Shown here piece by piece: positions 10,510 to 59,217 of a DNA stretch of 64,000 nucleotides; position 1 is the first letter of the stretch, and each line of letters opens with the position of its first letter. Origin of the DNA: Sacculina carcini. Its lineage: Eukaryota > Arthropoda > Thecostraca > Sacculinidae. The notes under the pieces are model-generated. The model saw only the letters and a list, made by a program, of their open reading frames with translations. It ran no database searches and was not told the DNA's origin. The DNA lies in the NCBI GenBank assembly GCA_916048095.2, contig OU696588.1, positions 6,567,001 through 6,631,000 on the forward strand, written 5' to 3'. Position numbers and translations under genes: made by a program.

Positions 10510-11085
10510 CTTATCTAATAACTCATATATATATATATAACAATCTTTAATCACTTTATCATATAATTATTATTTAATCACTTGTCAATGATTCATGTTG
10601 GAACAAAATTATCATTATTACATAAGTCTGCAAAAGAGACAATGTCTCAGCAGACTCTATATCCACTTTCTTTATTTATTGTTGTTATGCTATTTGTTAT
10701 TTGTTTGTGGAAAAAATACAATTTGAACTTGAACACACTGACACACACACCCACACCCACATACACACTGACACACACACACGCACACACACAAACACAC
10801 ACAATGAATGTCAGGCAGCGCAAGTGTGATTGTTCTCACGTGCCAATATGATGCATTTATTTCAAGTGCTGATCGTACTATCGTAATATGTCATAAAAAC
10901 CACATTGGCTGAATATAGGAGCAATAACGCGTAACATACACACTCACACATACACATACACACGAGCAGTGCTAGGTGCTAAATAATGGTTGCACACACT
11001 GTAACCTCGCTCAAGTGAGCGCCAAGTACCTCCAACCATGACCAACGTGACCGTTATAACACACGACATTAAGGCAACTCGGACG

Positions 11086-11133
<48 letters not shown>

Positions 11134-12304
11134 GGTGACATTGTGAATATATGACTTGATATCCTGTTAGCTCCTCCTAGCCCAACCTTTTACCAGGTGT
11201 TGTCACCACAAACGTGTTTGTTTCTGGAGAATTTTGCGTTGTTTTGGTGTTTCTATTTGAAAATTACTCAATGATGAAAACGCATTGTTGCCGAGTGCAA
11301 CATGAAATCGAGCAGCCCAGCCTAATATCAGATATCATGTATATATTAGCATGACAAACAGCTATCAGGTGATATAGTGGCTGGAATCGTATCAGAACTA
11401 TAACAGCATGGTGCCTACCAATCCCTTCTCTTCTGAAAGCTGAATACAACGTTGATTCAGTGACCAGATTCCTCGGTGGTTTCACACAGGCTTCGGCTTA
11501 TCAACATGGTCTGCTAAATAGATAATTGTTGTGAGTATTCGTAGGGTAACCAGGCGTAGAACGACAGTCAGTGTGAAGTGGAGGACTACTCGATCTGCTT
11601 ACAGAACAGCGGCATGTTTCAGCCTCACGCTGCCGCATATCTGAATTTTCACAGCTGTGTGGTCTTATGAAAGCATGCTATGAAAGCATGCTAGGTGAAC
11701 ATGCATGCTTGTAAAGACTTAACTAGGTAAACATGTTTGAATACACCAATTACAAATCATGGTGTAGCTGTGAAATGCGGGGTATTTATAAGCGACTAAC
11801 ATTCTGGCTGGCAACCATTTCCAGCACTCGCGACTGTCCTGCTGGTGCTAATTTTACACAGGTTCAGATCAAATAATCTTGATTGACGATTGCTCACTTT
11901 CACACGCAATATCCCGGCTTCACCGAGGAGACGTAAGTTTGTGATGATTAACAGCAATATGCGTGCATCACCAGTGAGTTGCCAGTGTGCAGTGTTGCAC
12001 GTGCATATATAACTATCACGACACGCCGTGCACGAGCCAGCATAATGAGGCAGCGCGTGCAGTAGCAAGTGAACATCAGAGCCATTATGAACAAGCAATC
12101 ATCACCACGGCATAAACATGTGCTTCAATATTCGCAGCAAGTGAGAACACAAGTGCGGCGTAACTATAGACTTGACGACAATTTCAACAACCGCAGACCG
12201 CAAAATTAGCCTGATCATACTGTGTGTGCGGTCGAGCATGCGAGACATTATGGCAGCGGGTAGAGTGTGGAGGCGGCGGGAGACGCGAGGGCCGCGGTGA
12301 CGGT
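10507..12304. other. No gene found; intergenic sequence downstream of slo
   Basis: No conserved ORF or transposon protein is seen. It contains imperfect CA runs at 10738-10802, an (AT)n tract at about 11089-11131, and otherwise mixed unique sequence. It lies beyond the slo polyadenylation signal. Confidence 0.6.
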
Positions 12305-12310
12305 TTTATT
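12305..12310 (-). terminator. slo: slo polyadenylation signal (AATAAA)
   Basis: TTTATT on the + strand is AATAAA on the gene strand, about 157 nt after the slo stop codon in a GC-rich 3' UTR. It is the first canonical hexamer after the stop. Cleavage would be expected roughly 10-30 nt further (about 12275-12295); this was not tested. Confidence 0.6.
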
Positions 12311-12466
12311 GTCGGAGGAGCACGAAGATGTGACCATCAACTGCTGGGCAGCAGCAGCTCTTCCGCCCGCACCTGATCTGTGTCTCAACTGCGGCGGAGG
12401 CGGAGGAGGTTGGCTGACGGACGGAGCTGAGGGACCGGCGGGCGGTGACCTGCCGGTCGCGCGAGG

Positions 12467-49658
<37,192 letters not shown>

Positions 49659-49670
49659 CTGTTTACATGT

Positions 49671-49722
49671 ACACACACACATACACACATACATGTACAC
49701 ACACACACACACACACACACAC
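49671..49722. repeat. (CA)n near a slo 3' splice site
   Basis: CA-rich with two catg interruptions, from 12 nt upstream (gene sense) of the acceptor; (UG)n in the transcript. Confidence 0.92.
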
Positions 49723-49906
49723 AACCACCCGGAATGGAAGGATATTGGCATAGCTGAGGGATGGAGACAAGATGGTGGAGATAAATACACCGGACGACCT
49801 GCGAAAGGTTGACATATCAGAGCTCGATTGGAAACGGCTGAAACTGGACCACATGCAATAGCATGAGGACGGAGCACACGCTGATGAACGGTGTCCGACG
49901 AATGAT

Positions 49907-52290
49907 GTGAGTAAGCTAAATTGTCATAAAACTTGTGTGATTTCTCAAAATAATGCTGAAAACGACGAAGTAGAGCTCAAACTGCTGTGCTTGAATGTTT
50001 GTGGTTTGAAATCTAAGCTCAATTTGTTGGAATTTAAAGAAATTATTGAAGGTTATGGGATAGTTTGTCTCACGGAGATTAAATGTGATAATGCCGATAT
50101 TGACAACATAAGTGAGATATGGAATAATTTTTCCTTGACATTTAAGAATCGCAGAGATGTTCCAAGCAGGAGATCTGGAAGTATTTTGTTGGCAGTTAAA
50201 AATGACACAGGGATATCTTGGAAATTTCCGAAAAACGAAAGTGAAGTTTTGCTGTCGCTTAAAATTGAAGGTAGAGACATTGGCCTGGACAAAGAAGTGA
50301 TTGTTTCTGGTGTAAATATTCCACCCAGTACATCAAAATACGCACGAAGGCATTATTTTGATGAGATTGAGAGCTTTTTGTTGAGTTTCCCAAATGAAAA
50401 ATTTCTGCATCTCCTGTGTGGCGATTTTAATTGTCATACGGGATTTATGAATCAAGTAGTACAAGTGAGTGAATATGATCGTCATTCAGATTTCGGTGGA
50501 TATGAAACTATCTACGATGATCTGAGAGCCATGTGTATACCATTACAAAGAACAAACGAAGATCAGACGCAAGATCGCAGCTCGTATGGCACAAACTTGA
50601 TCGAAATATGTAAGAACAATCGGCTGATAATTTTCAACGGCAGAATGGGAGAAGACAAAAATGTAGGCAGTTGTACAACCTCGCTTAACACCACGATATA
50701 TTACATCATCGGCTCCCAAAATAATTTGAGAATGTTAAAAAACTTCACAGTTTCTCAATTTGACCCACTATTGTCTGATATTCACTGTAGTCTCAAGTTG
50801 GAAATGGGGTTCAAATGTATTTACCAACACAAAAATGAGTTTATTTGCCAAGACGAAAACACCATCATGACTAAGGATGAATCGACTTATAATTCCTGGA
50901 CACTCGAACCAGCCAAAGTTATTAACAAATTCTTAACGAATGAGTTGATTTCGAAAATGGAAACACTCACTGTACATGAAATAATTATAAAGCTGAAGGA
51001 TATAATGATGACACCGGCAGCATACTGTGGCAAGAAAGTGAATGTAAAAAATCAAATAGTGTAAATGTTGTTGGTTATGATAATATATGCTGGAGAAGTC
51101 GTATTCGATATCACAGAATGAAACAACAGTACAACAAATGTAAAAACTATGAAAACTACAAACGTTTGATCAGTAAAAGTAGACAATATATAGCGGAATT
51201 GAAAAGAGTTGAAGCCAGTAGAATAACAAATATTGTGCAAAAACTGAAGGCTTCAAAAAGTAGAGATCCAAGAACATTTTGGAAAATTTTGAAATATGAA
51301 AACAGGAGCAAAGATATACCTATGAATTTAGACATAATGCGGCAGCATTTTCCAAGTTTATCAGACAAGCTGAACATTACTGAATCGCCAACCGAAGAAC
51401 AGAGAAATGAACAAAGGGAGAGCGATACCGAAGAACAAGACTCACTGAATTCGCCAATAGAAGGGTATGAGATAAAAAATGTCGTAAAAAATGAAAAATG
51501 GAGAAGCGGCCGGAATGGATGGTGTCACGAACGAACAAATGAAGACGACGGAGACTACTTTAATACCGGTATTTCTGAAATTATTCAATAAGATATTAGA
51601 CACAGGATAATTTCCCAGTGAATGGAAAATGGGAATGATTGTGCCGATATACAAGAAAAAAGGAGACACTGAAAACCCTGACAATTATAGAGGAATATAT
51701 AGAAATTATTATAATTATAGAAATTGAGCTGTATATGAAAATTGTTTACATCAATATTAAACGAAAGACTGAAAAATTACTCGGACAGAAACAGCCTAGA
51801 AAAAGAAAATCAAGCATGTTTTAGAGATGGCTATTCTACCGCTGATCATTTTTTATGCTGAATAGCATAATGGAATTGTTCACATGGAGGAATAAAAAAC
51901 TATTTTGTTTGTTTGTGGATTTCCGAAAAGAGTTTGATACGGTATGGAGAGAGGGATTGTGGCACAAAATGGTGAAAAATGGGATCGATGGAAGGATACT
52001 TAGAGTAATAAAGAGCATGTATGACAAGACTAAATCTTGTGTGAAGTTGAATAATAGACTATCTGATACGTTTCTGTGCGAAACAGGAGTTAGACAGGGT
52101 GAAAGTTTGTCCCCAATCTTATTCGCCTTTTATGTGAATGATATGGAGGATTATCTACGCAGCAGAGATTGTCAATGTATTGACATTGAAGCCGAAGAGG
52201 TGGATGTTTACCTAAAATGATTGGTCATGATGTACGCTGACGATATGGTATCGATTAGCGAAACTTACGAAGGAATGAAGCTAATTATTA
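49907..52290 (+). pseudogene. RTE-like LINE, 5' part (APE and RT)
   Basis: 49907-51064 is an intact-looking APE endonuclease frame (LLCLNVCGLKSKLN, CLTEIK, LLCGDFNCHTG, and LLSDIHC at the His end). Then pre-RT (51118-51591) and RT pieces: KAAGMDG-like text is frame-shifted near 51500, IVPIYKKKGDTENPDNYRGI near 51650, CLFVDFRKEFDTVWREGLWH, TGVRQGESLSPILFAFYVND and MMYADDMVS at 52230. Motifs fit the RTE/Proto2-type group; the clade is not certain. Stops and shifts occur at about 51065, 51500, 51600, 51720 and 52218. It is cut at 52290 by a nested LINE. Confidence 0.85.
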
Positions 52291-54283
52291 CATCATCATC
52301 ATCATCATCATATATTGTCAATCCGAAACGGTTTTTAATTGACAATTTACAATACAAATTAGAACATGACACATGGGCAGTTTACAATACAATTAAAACA
52401 ACAATTAAAGATAAGATGAGTATATATAAAAAATAATGATAATAAAAAATGGGTGGAGTCGACGTAGGGTGATATCGAAAACTATAAAACTAAACAATAA
52501 AACTATTAAACGGAATGAAGTGAAAAAATGGATAAAGCTCAATTTCTGGCGACCTCATTGTAAGCCCTCGCTGCGCGACATCTGAAATGGCGTTTGGTAG
52601 TCTCTAGTAGGGCCCTGGGCAGGTGCAACAATCCACATTCAGTGGAACGGGTGCTACGCGCTGACACGCTGTTCCTCCTGCTAAACATGTCAGTGAGACA
52701 CGGCGGAGCGTGATCTTCTTGCAGAGCTCTCGTTACATTCTTTAGGTCACGGTTTCTGACCATGGCTTCAACTGTCGGCCACCCGAGACTCCTGAGAGCT
52801 GGCGTGACATGGTCGTACTTCCTTAGACCACAAGTCAGGCGGGCGGCAAACCGCATGATCCTGCTGATCTTCTCTTTGTCAGACTCTGACAACCCACCCC
52901 AGACAGACATGCAGTACTGTATTCTGGAGAAGATGTGGGCAACAATTAGTCTGTTTATTACCTCGGATGTCAGCTGTCTCTTGATTCGGCTGATGGAGAT
53001 CAGTATGCAGTTGCAGCGCTTTACCAAGTCCACCACATGGCATCCCCAGGTGAGCTGACTGTACAGGGTGACTCCCAAAACGCGCAAACTCGGCCTAGGT
53101 GAAATGCAGCTATTTGACAGATGTAGCCGGACAGACTCACAGCGTTGGATGGAGACACGAGTACCGCAAATCACAAGGGATGTCTTCTCACTGTTCATCA
53201 GGAAACCATTACTGACAAGCCAATTGCGAAAAGCCTATGTGCTTGCGTGCATCTGCGAAACCATTTCTTGAATACCAATGGGAGAGCAGGCCGCCGTCAA
53301 CACAAGAAACGTATCATCAGCGTAGCTGAAAGTTCTGCCGAACGGGATGTGGTTCTCAGCATCGTTGACTGCCAAAATGTAGAGAAGAGGACCCAGCACA
53401 GAGCCCTGAGGTACACCATGTCTCAGCTGTCGTTTCTCAGTCCCGTTTCTGACTATTTGTTGACGTCCACTTAGGTAGCTCTCAAACCACGCCGGCTGAA
53501 TACCGTACCACTGCAGTCGTGCACACAGTGACTTGTGATTTACGCAGTCGAAAGCCCCGCTGATGTCAAATGACACAACTGCTGATATCTGCCGTGTGTC
53601 CACGGCCTGCACGATGTGGTCTGTCATTGCCAACAACATGTGCTCAGTAGACCAGTGCCGGCGATATGCGAACTGATTGGGAGAGAGTAGACTGTGCTCC
53701 GTCATATATTTCACCAACTGATCGCTGACCACTCGCTCCAAAAGTTTGCTGATGCACAGCAGGGAGATTGGACGCGTATTAGCCGGATTAGATGTGTCGC
53801 CTGACTTTGGCAGCGGAATCAAGGTCGCAATCTTCCATGCTTCAGGAAAAACGCTGGTTTTGATAGAACAGTTTATGATACTGAGCAGATGAGAGCCAAG
53901 AACTGCAAAGGTTTTCCGGAGGACAAATACTGGGATGCCGTCGGTGCCGACGGAAAACCTGGATTTGATAGCACACAACTTGCTCCATAGCTCAGGCAGG
54001 GTAACTGGTTATAATTTCATGGTTCTGGTTATGACAGTAGGAGGTCTGTCACCAACAGGAGCTGTAGGATTGCATCGGATTATTTCAGCTATTCGCTCTG
54101 CCTTGCTGGAGAAATAATCATTGAATTTGTCGGCAGTACGCGCCGTTGTGGCTATTTGGTTGTCTGAAGCCCGCTTTCCTTGAATGACCATGTCTCGCAA
54201 AGCTCTCCAAAAGTCTGACAAATTCAGCGCTTCAGACATACTGTAAAGAATGGCGGATGTCAGTGGATTGCGAAAAAACAAAA
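52291..54283 (-). mobile_element. Nested LINE (CR1/L2-like) with 8-bp TSD
   Basis: Flanked by AATTATTA (52283-52290 and 54284-54291). One minus-strand frame runs from 54283 to 52539, broken only by stops at 54009 and 53235. RT motifs are NTRPISLLCISKLLERVV, VSFDISGAFDCVNH, GVPQGSVLGPLLYILAVND and SYADDTFLV; the C-terminal helical region follows. The 3' UTR ends in a (ATG)n tail at 52291-52310. It is 5'-truncated in the linker before RT (no endonuclease). A young insertion. Confidence 0.9.
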
Positions 54284-55510
54284 AATTATTATTTTCAGTA
54301 GAGGAAAAGTGAATTTCAATAACTATATACTTAAATGGAACGAAGAACCACTGGAAGTTGTCGATAACTACAAATATCTCGGCATGAATATAAAGTATAA
54401 TGGTTCGTTTCACAAAGGACAACTAGAAATTATCGAGAGAGCAAAAAGGTCTATGTATGCGATCCTGGGTAGATGTAGAAAATGTAACCTACCAGTTGAA
54501 ATGCAAATTGACTTATATAACAAAATGCTGCTACCCATAATAGCATATTCTTCTGAGGTCTGGGGTTACGACCAAATTAGAGAAATAGAGAGTACGCAGA
54601 TGAAATTATCCAAGAATGTCCTCAGTGTCCATAGGTACACATCAGTGGAATACGTCTACGGGGAATCAGGGATATTTCCGATTGAAATTTACATAAAATT
54701 GAGAATGTATAAATTCTGGGTGCATATATTGTCTAAATCGACTGACGAATTGGTTAATTTGATATATCATTATTTGTACCGACTGGACGAGCGCGGAATT
54801 TACACCTCAAAATGTATACATAAGGTGAAAACAATATGTATTGAGTGCGGATTATGGGGACTGTGTTATTGCCAGGACGCTGGTTTAGCCAGACTATTGA
54901 CGGAAAAGGTGAATACTACACTTAAGGGTCATTGGATTGGGACATGGCGATCAAACATGAGGGAGAAAGCAATTTGTCAGACATACAGTACGTATAAATC
55001 GATTTATGGACTCGAGTCGTACCTGCTGAACATGACTAAAAGAAGTTGGATCCACATATGTAGAATCCGCAGCTGTAACAACCATTTGCCAATTAACGAG
55101 GGAGGATACAACCGTATATCCAGAGCCGAACGTGTATGCGAAATATGTGACACAAATAAGTTGGGGGATGAGTACCATTAACTATTTGTGTGTACAAATG
55201 AGCAAATAGAATACCTGAGACAAATATATATCCCACGGAAGTTTTATAATTGTGCAAATACATATAGTTTCATTAATTTGATGCAAACAAATAATGTGCA
55301 AGAGCAGCGTAATCTCGCTGGATTTCATAAACAAGCATTCAAGATATATACGTAATTTGTCGCATTATGATTGAGAATTTGCATATTTGGATTCATATAT
55401 AATGTCATATTGAATTGTTTGTTGTTTTGATGTTGTGCTTTGTTGTTGTTGTTTTTACACCGCTGTTACTTGATGCGGAGCTGTGCTCCATACTCTTAGA
55501 GAGTCTGAGC
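54284..55510 (+). pseudogene. RTE-like LINE, 3' part (thumb and C-terminus)
   Basis: Continues the LINE of 49.9 kb after the nested insertion: FNNYILKWNEEPLEVVDNYK and YLGMNIKYNG (the usual block after YADD), a long helical region, and a CEICDTNKLGDEYH..LFVC zinc-type motif near 55150, with a stop inside it at 55179. About 35-40 residues expected between YADDMV and this block are missing. The 3' UTR reaches about 55510. Confidence 0.83.
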
Positions 55511-55783
55511 AAAATATACATTTCTTTCTTTTCTTTCACACATACACAAATTGGGACGGCGTTGTTCAAGTGGTCTCGAGGGCACCATCATTACAATTGA
55601 ACATAGTGCCGAGCCGATGTGTTGTTGAAGCAGTGATTTGTGAGAGATTCATCTAGCTCAAAGGTGCTGTTAGCATGGTCAACACACACACACACACACT
55701 GCGCTTGTTCAGCAATTGAGTGTTGAGCTCAACTAACTGCCAAACACTCAGGTTCAGTTTCAGTTCAGGCTCAGTCTACTCAC
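55511..55783. other. No gene found; short (CA)n
   Basis: Unique sequence with (CA)9 at 55682-55700. If the cassette exon at 55784-55843 is real, this is the intron following it. Confidence 0.5.
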
Positions 55784-55843
55784 AGCAATTTCTTCACTTC
55801 ATAAGCCAGTGGTAAATGTTGGCGTCCAGTTTCCTCTATCGCT
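55784..55843 (-). CDS. Possible 60-nt slo cassette exon
   Basis: Acceptor ctgatttgcag and a strong donor gtgagt bound exactly 60 nt. Only one frame is open and it reads AIEETGRQHLPLAYEVKKL. Its end phase (two bases left) matches the start phase of the next known slo exon at 49658 (one base needed). It lies on the same strand, 6.1 kb upstream. I do not recognise the peptide as a conserved part of Slo1, so it would be a lineage-specific alternative exon, an exon of another gene, or chance. Confidence 0.35.
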
Positions 55844-56064
55844 CTGCAAATCAGCCACAAACACACAACATGCAGGCATGTACACAAAACATGTGTCGTG
55901 GCGAGACGAATGACTAATCGTTGAGCAATAATAACGATGCTGTATTCATAGGAAATCAAGATTAATTAAATATACTATATATCACACAACAATGACAAAC
56001 GCCTGGAACAATAACAACGTACACCAAAGCTGCCAGACTTGTGTTATGCCAAATCACTCCACCA

Positions 56065-57495
56065 TCACTCGAATTCCGTGTAACGTCTGTTACGCCGAAT
56101 TATACGCCCCGATCCGCTGGTTGTAGGCAGGAACTTGAACACGTCTGCAGCCGCTTCTTCGCTTCCAGCCTGCTGAGCTCTGACCCCCGACGGCGGCTGT
56201 TCTTCTGAAGCGTCGGCAGATGACTGAATCTCAATATTTGTTGACTGCGGCGCGTCCAGACGGTCTTCGACACTGCTGTCCGGTGACTCTGTCATCACTC
56301 GCTTGCATCTGTCTAAATGGACGCACTCATCTGCAGTTTGACCCCATACCGGCTCCAGCCACACGCTAGGACCTCGAGATCTTATCACTTTGCGCGGTCC
56401 CCTGAACAAAGGGTCCAGTTCTTTTCTTGTCTCGTTTCGAATCATCACGCTGTCACCCTGTGAAATGCTGCGTCTCGACGGTTCTACTCTGCCATTGTCG
56501 TAATATTTCTTGAAGTCTTTCCGGGACCGATTTGTATTCTGCTCTACCTCGCCTTGCACGGCCACGGCCACGGTGGCTCGGGTTTCTGCGGCCACGTCGC
56601 TAGGGTCGATAACACCTACGTTCTCACTGCGTACAAAAGATCCTGGCGATCGGAGAGTTCTACCAAAGATCACTTCATAGGGAGCCTTTTTCGTCGACCG
56701 ATTCACTGAATTGTTGACATAAAAGGCCGACTCCCTAACCACTGAAGGCCACTCTTCTTGACTCCTTCCTTGTTCTGCTAGGAGACACCTGATAGCTTGC
56801 TTGCATGTTTGAATAGCCCGTTCGGCGCTACCGTCCGCCTGTGGATGATATGGACTTGTGTGTCGCCTTTCGATGCCCAGTTCCTGACACATGCTTCGTA
56901 CGACACTGCCGTCCACATTTCCTCCTTGATCCGTGACCAGAATACGCGGTATTCCATGACGATATATCCATTCGTCTTTAAGAGCTCTCACGACTGAATC
57001 AGACAACTGGTCATGCATTGGTGCCATTTCAACTATCTTCGAAAAATTGTGCACCATAACCAACTGGTAACGAAATCCCTCCTCGCTCCAAGGTAGGTTA
57101 GCGATGTCCATTGATAATGACTCCCTTGGCTCTGATGCATCGTAATCAGGTGAACACATCGTGACTCTAGGTTCATGGCATCGTTTGTTGGCTGCGCACG
57201 TTTTGCATCTTCTGCAGACCATCTCCACTGTAGAGTCCATTCCTATCCAATAGTAGTTCGGACGAATAAGGGAAATAGTCTTCTGCTTGCCAAAATGACC
57301 ACGTTTGTGATGTTCTTCGACGTAACCGTGTAACCGATCAGCCACTACAACTCTTTCATTCTTCATTAATATGTCGCTACACAATGTTAGCTTACTGCAG
57401 CGACGGAACCTTCCTTCCTTCACCGCTCCATTTGCTGCCAGATGTCGCTTAGCGAACGCTATCGCTGGGTCATCGTTCTGTGCCTCCGCTAACAT
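56065..57495 (-). CDS. gypsy-5 integrase frame
   Basis: 476 codons without a break, covering the N-terminal zinc module, a D,D,E core and a C-terminal domain followed by an acidic/Ser-rich tail ending GRIIRRNRRYTEFE. The length and intactness contrast with the truncated rest of the element. Confidence 0.85.
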   Translation of the reverse strand: MLAEAQNDDPAIAFAKRHLAANGAVKEGRFRRCSKLTLCSDILMKNERVVVADRLHGYVEEHHKRGHFGKQKTISLIRPNYYWIGMDSTVEMVCRRCKTCAANKRCHEPRVTMCSPDYDASEPRESLSMDIANLPWSEEGFRYQLVMVHNFSKIVEMAPMHDQLSDSVVRALKDEWIYRHGIPRILVTDQGGNVDGSVVRSMCQELGIERRHTSPYHPQADGSAERAIQTCKQAIRCLLAEQGRSQEEWPSVVRESAFYVNNSVNRSTKKAPYEVIFGRTLRSPGSFVRSENVGVIDPSDVAAETRATVAVAVQGEVEQNTNRSRKDFKKYYDNGRVEPSRRSISQGDSVMIRNETRKELDPLFRGPRKVIRSRGPSVWLEPVWGQTADECVHLDRCKRVMTESPDSSVEDRLDAPQSTNIEIQSSADASEEQPPSGVRAQQAGSEEAAADVFKFLPTTSGSGRIIRRNRRYTEFE

Positions 57496-59215
57496 GTCCA
57501 GGTCAACGTGCCGAACATATTATACATGCCGATCGACACACTCATCTTCATCTGTAATTTGCCGATCGACCCGGGACGGTATGCGACTGAGACAGTCGGC
57601 AGCCTGGTTGCTGGATCCTTTACGGTATAACACCTCGTACTTGTGAAGCGCTTCTAACTCAACCAGCCATCGGGCGAATTTTCACCTGTGATTCTTCCGG
57701 CGCCGCATCCAAACAAGCGGGTTGTGATCGGTCACAAAATACACCTTTGTTGCTGCCTGGAGGTAGACCCACCACTTCCTCATCGCCGCCACTAGTGCCC
57801 AAGCCTCGAGTTCGCCTGCTGCATAATTCCTCTGTGCTGTCGACAAGCCTGACGAATAAAATGATTTTGGCTGCAGATTCCCGCCTGAGTCCAGTTGGGC
57901 GAGCACTCCGCCAACTCCGCCGGCACTGGCGTCCGTGCACACATAGAACGGTTTATTCCAGGATGGATATCGGAGCGTAGGAGCTGAAGCAATGGCTTGT
58001 TTCAGTTGCACGAAACTGTTCTGGCATTCGTGGTCCCATTCCCATTTCACTGCCTTTCTGGTAAATTTGTATAGTGGTGCACAAATAGCGGCCATGTTTT
58101 CAGTGAAATGTCTGTAAAAGTTGGCAAATCTGAGAAATCGTCTGAGTTATTTTACTCTTCTAGGAGCCACCCATGTGCGCAACAATTCAACATGCGCGTT
58201 GAGCGAGCGAGAGCCCTCTGGTGTGAGAGTATGCCCCACAAACTCACCCCGTTAATACCCAAAAAGGCATTTGTCGGCTCTGAGTTGCAGTGTAGCCTTG
58301 CGATACGCAGATAGAGTCTTTTCTGAGGTGTCGATGTGATCATCGATGCTTTTCGAATACACACATGTGTCATCCACGTAAGCTGCCACGTTCTCCAGTC
58401 CCTGGAGCGCCTGGCCTACCGCTCTCTGATAAGTGCTTTGGCTGTTGCACAAACCAAACGCCATTACATTCATTTCGTATGGGCCACAGGGAGTGACAAA
58501 CGCTGTCTTTTCCTTATACCCCTCGTTGACGGGAATACTCCAATACGCGCTTGCTCCGTCCAAAAATGAGAAATATTGACTTCCATCCATGTTGTCAATT
58601 ATACGGCGCCAGTCTGCAGCGGGATACGCGTCTTTTTTAGTGTTAGCATTCAACGCCCTGTAATCCACAACAAAGCGGTAGGATCCGTCCTTTTTGCGTA
58701 CTAAAATTACTCGACTTCCCCACGGTGACTTGGATGGTCTGCAGATGCCATTTTCAACCATCTGATTGATTTGCCTATTCACTTCTGCCTCCACTTGTGG
58801 GTTCAACCGATGAGGCTGGTGTTTCACTGGCGCTGCCCCTGCAGTGTCTATTACATGAATGGCCTTGTCCGTTACGTTAGGTTTTTTCACGTCAACAGCA
58901 AAAACATCGGCATACTTTTCAAGAGCATGTATTATACGAGATCTGACGTCACACGACAATTCTCCATTGACCATAGGCTCGAAATCAACATTATAATCAC
59001 TGTAAACGGCTCCTATAACTGCAATACGATCGTTACATCGCCCCCCACCAACCATAGCCTCCGTGGATTTCCAAACGCTACCCAAACGTACTTTACCTCG
59101 AGGCCAGTCAAATTCAACCGAGCCAAATTTGCTCAAATAGTCGCGGCCTAGAAGCACCAGCTTATCTGGACAAGAGAGCACATTCAGTTCGTGGAAACCG
59201 CACTGCCGATAGAGA
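56065..59215 (-). mobile_element. Ty3/Gypsy-type remnant, minus strand (gypsy-5)
   Basis: Minus strand: end of protease (LVLLGRDYLSKFGSVEFDW) and RT (58252-59181: VRKKDGSYRFVVDYRALN, YFSFLDGASAYWSI, FGLCNSQSTYQR, AYVDDTCVYS), RNase H (57682-58095: CTDASAGGVGGVLAQ, TDHNPLVW), then a fully open 476-codon frame with integrase (56065-57495: HH..CC module with CRRCKTC, MDIANLPW, VTDQGGNVD, DGSAERAIQ). In the core the usual 'DRGxxF' reads DQGGNVD. Gag and the protease start are missing at a junction with a Penelope-like element (59.22 kb). No LTR was seen on either side. Confidence 0.88.
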
Positions 59216-59217
59216 TT

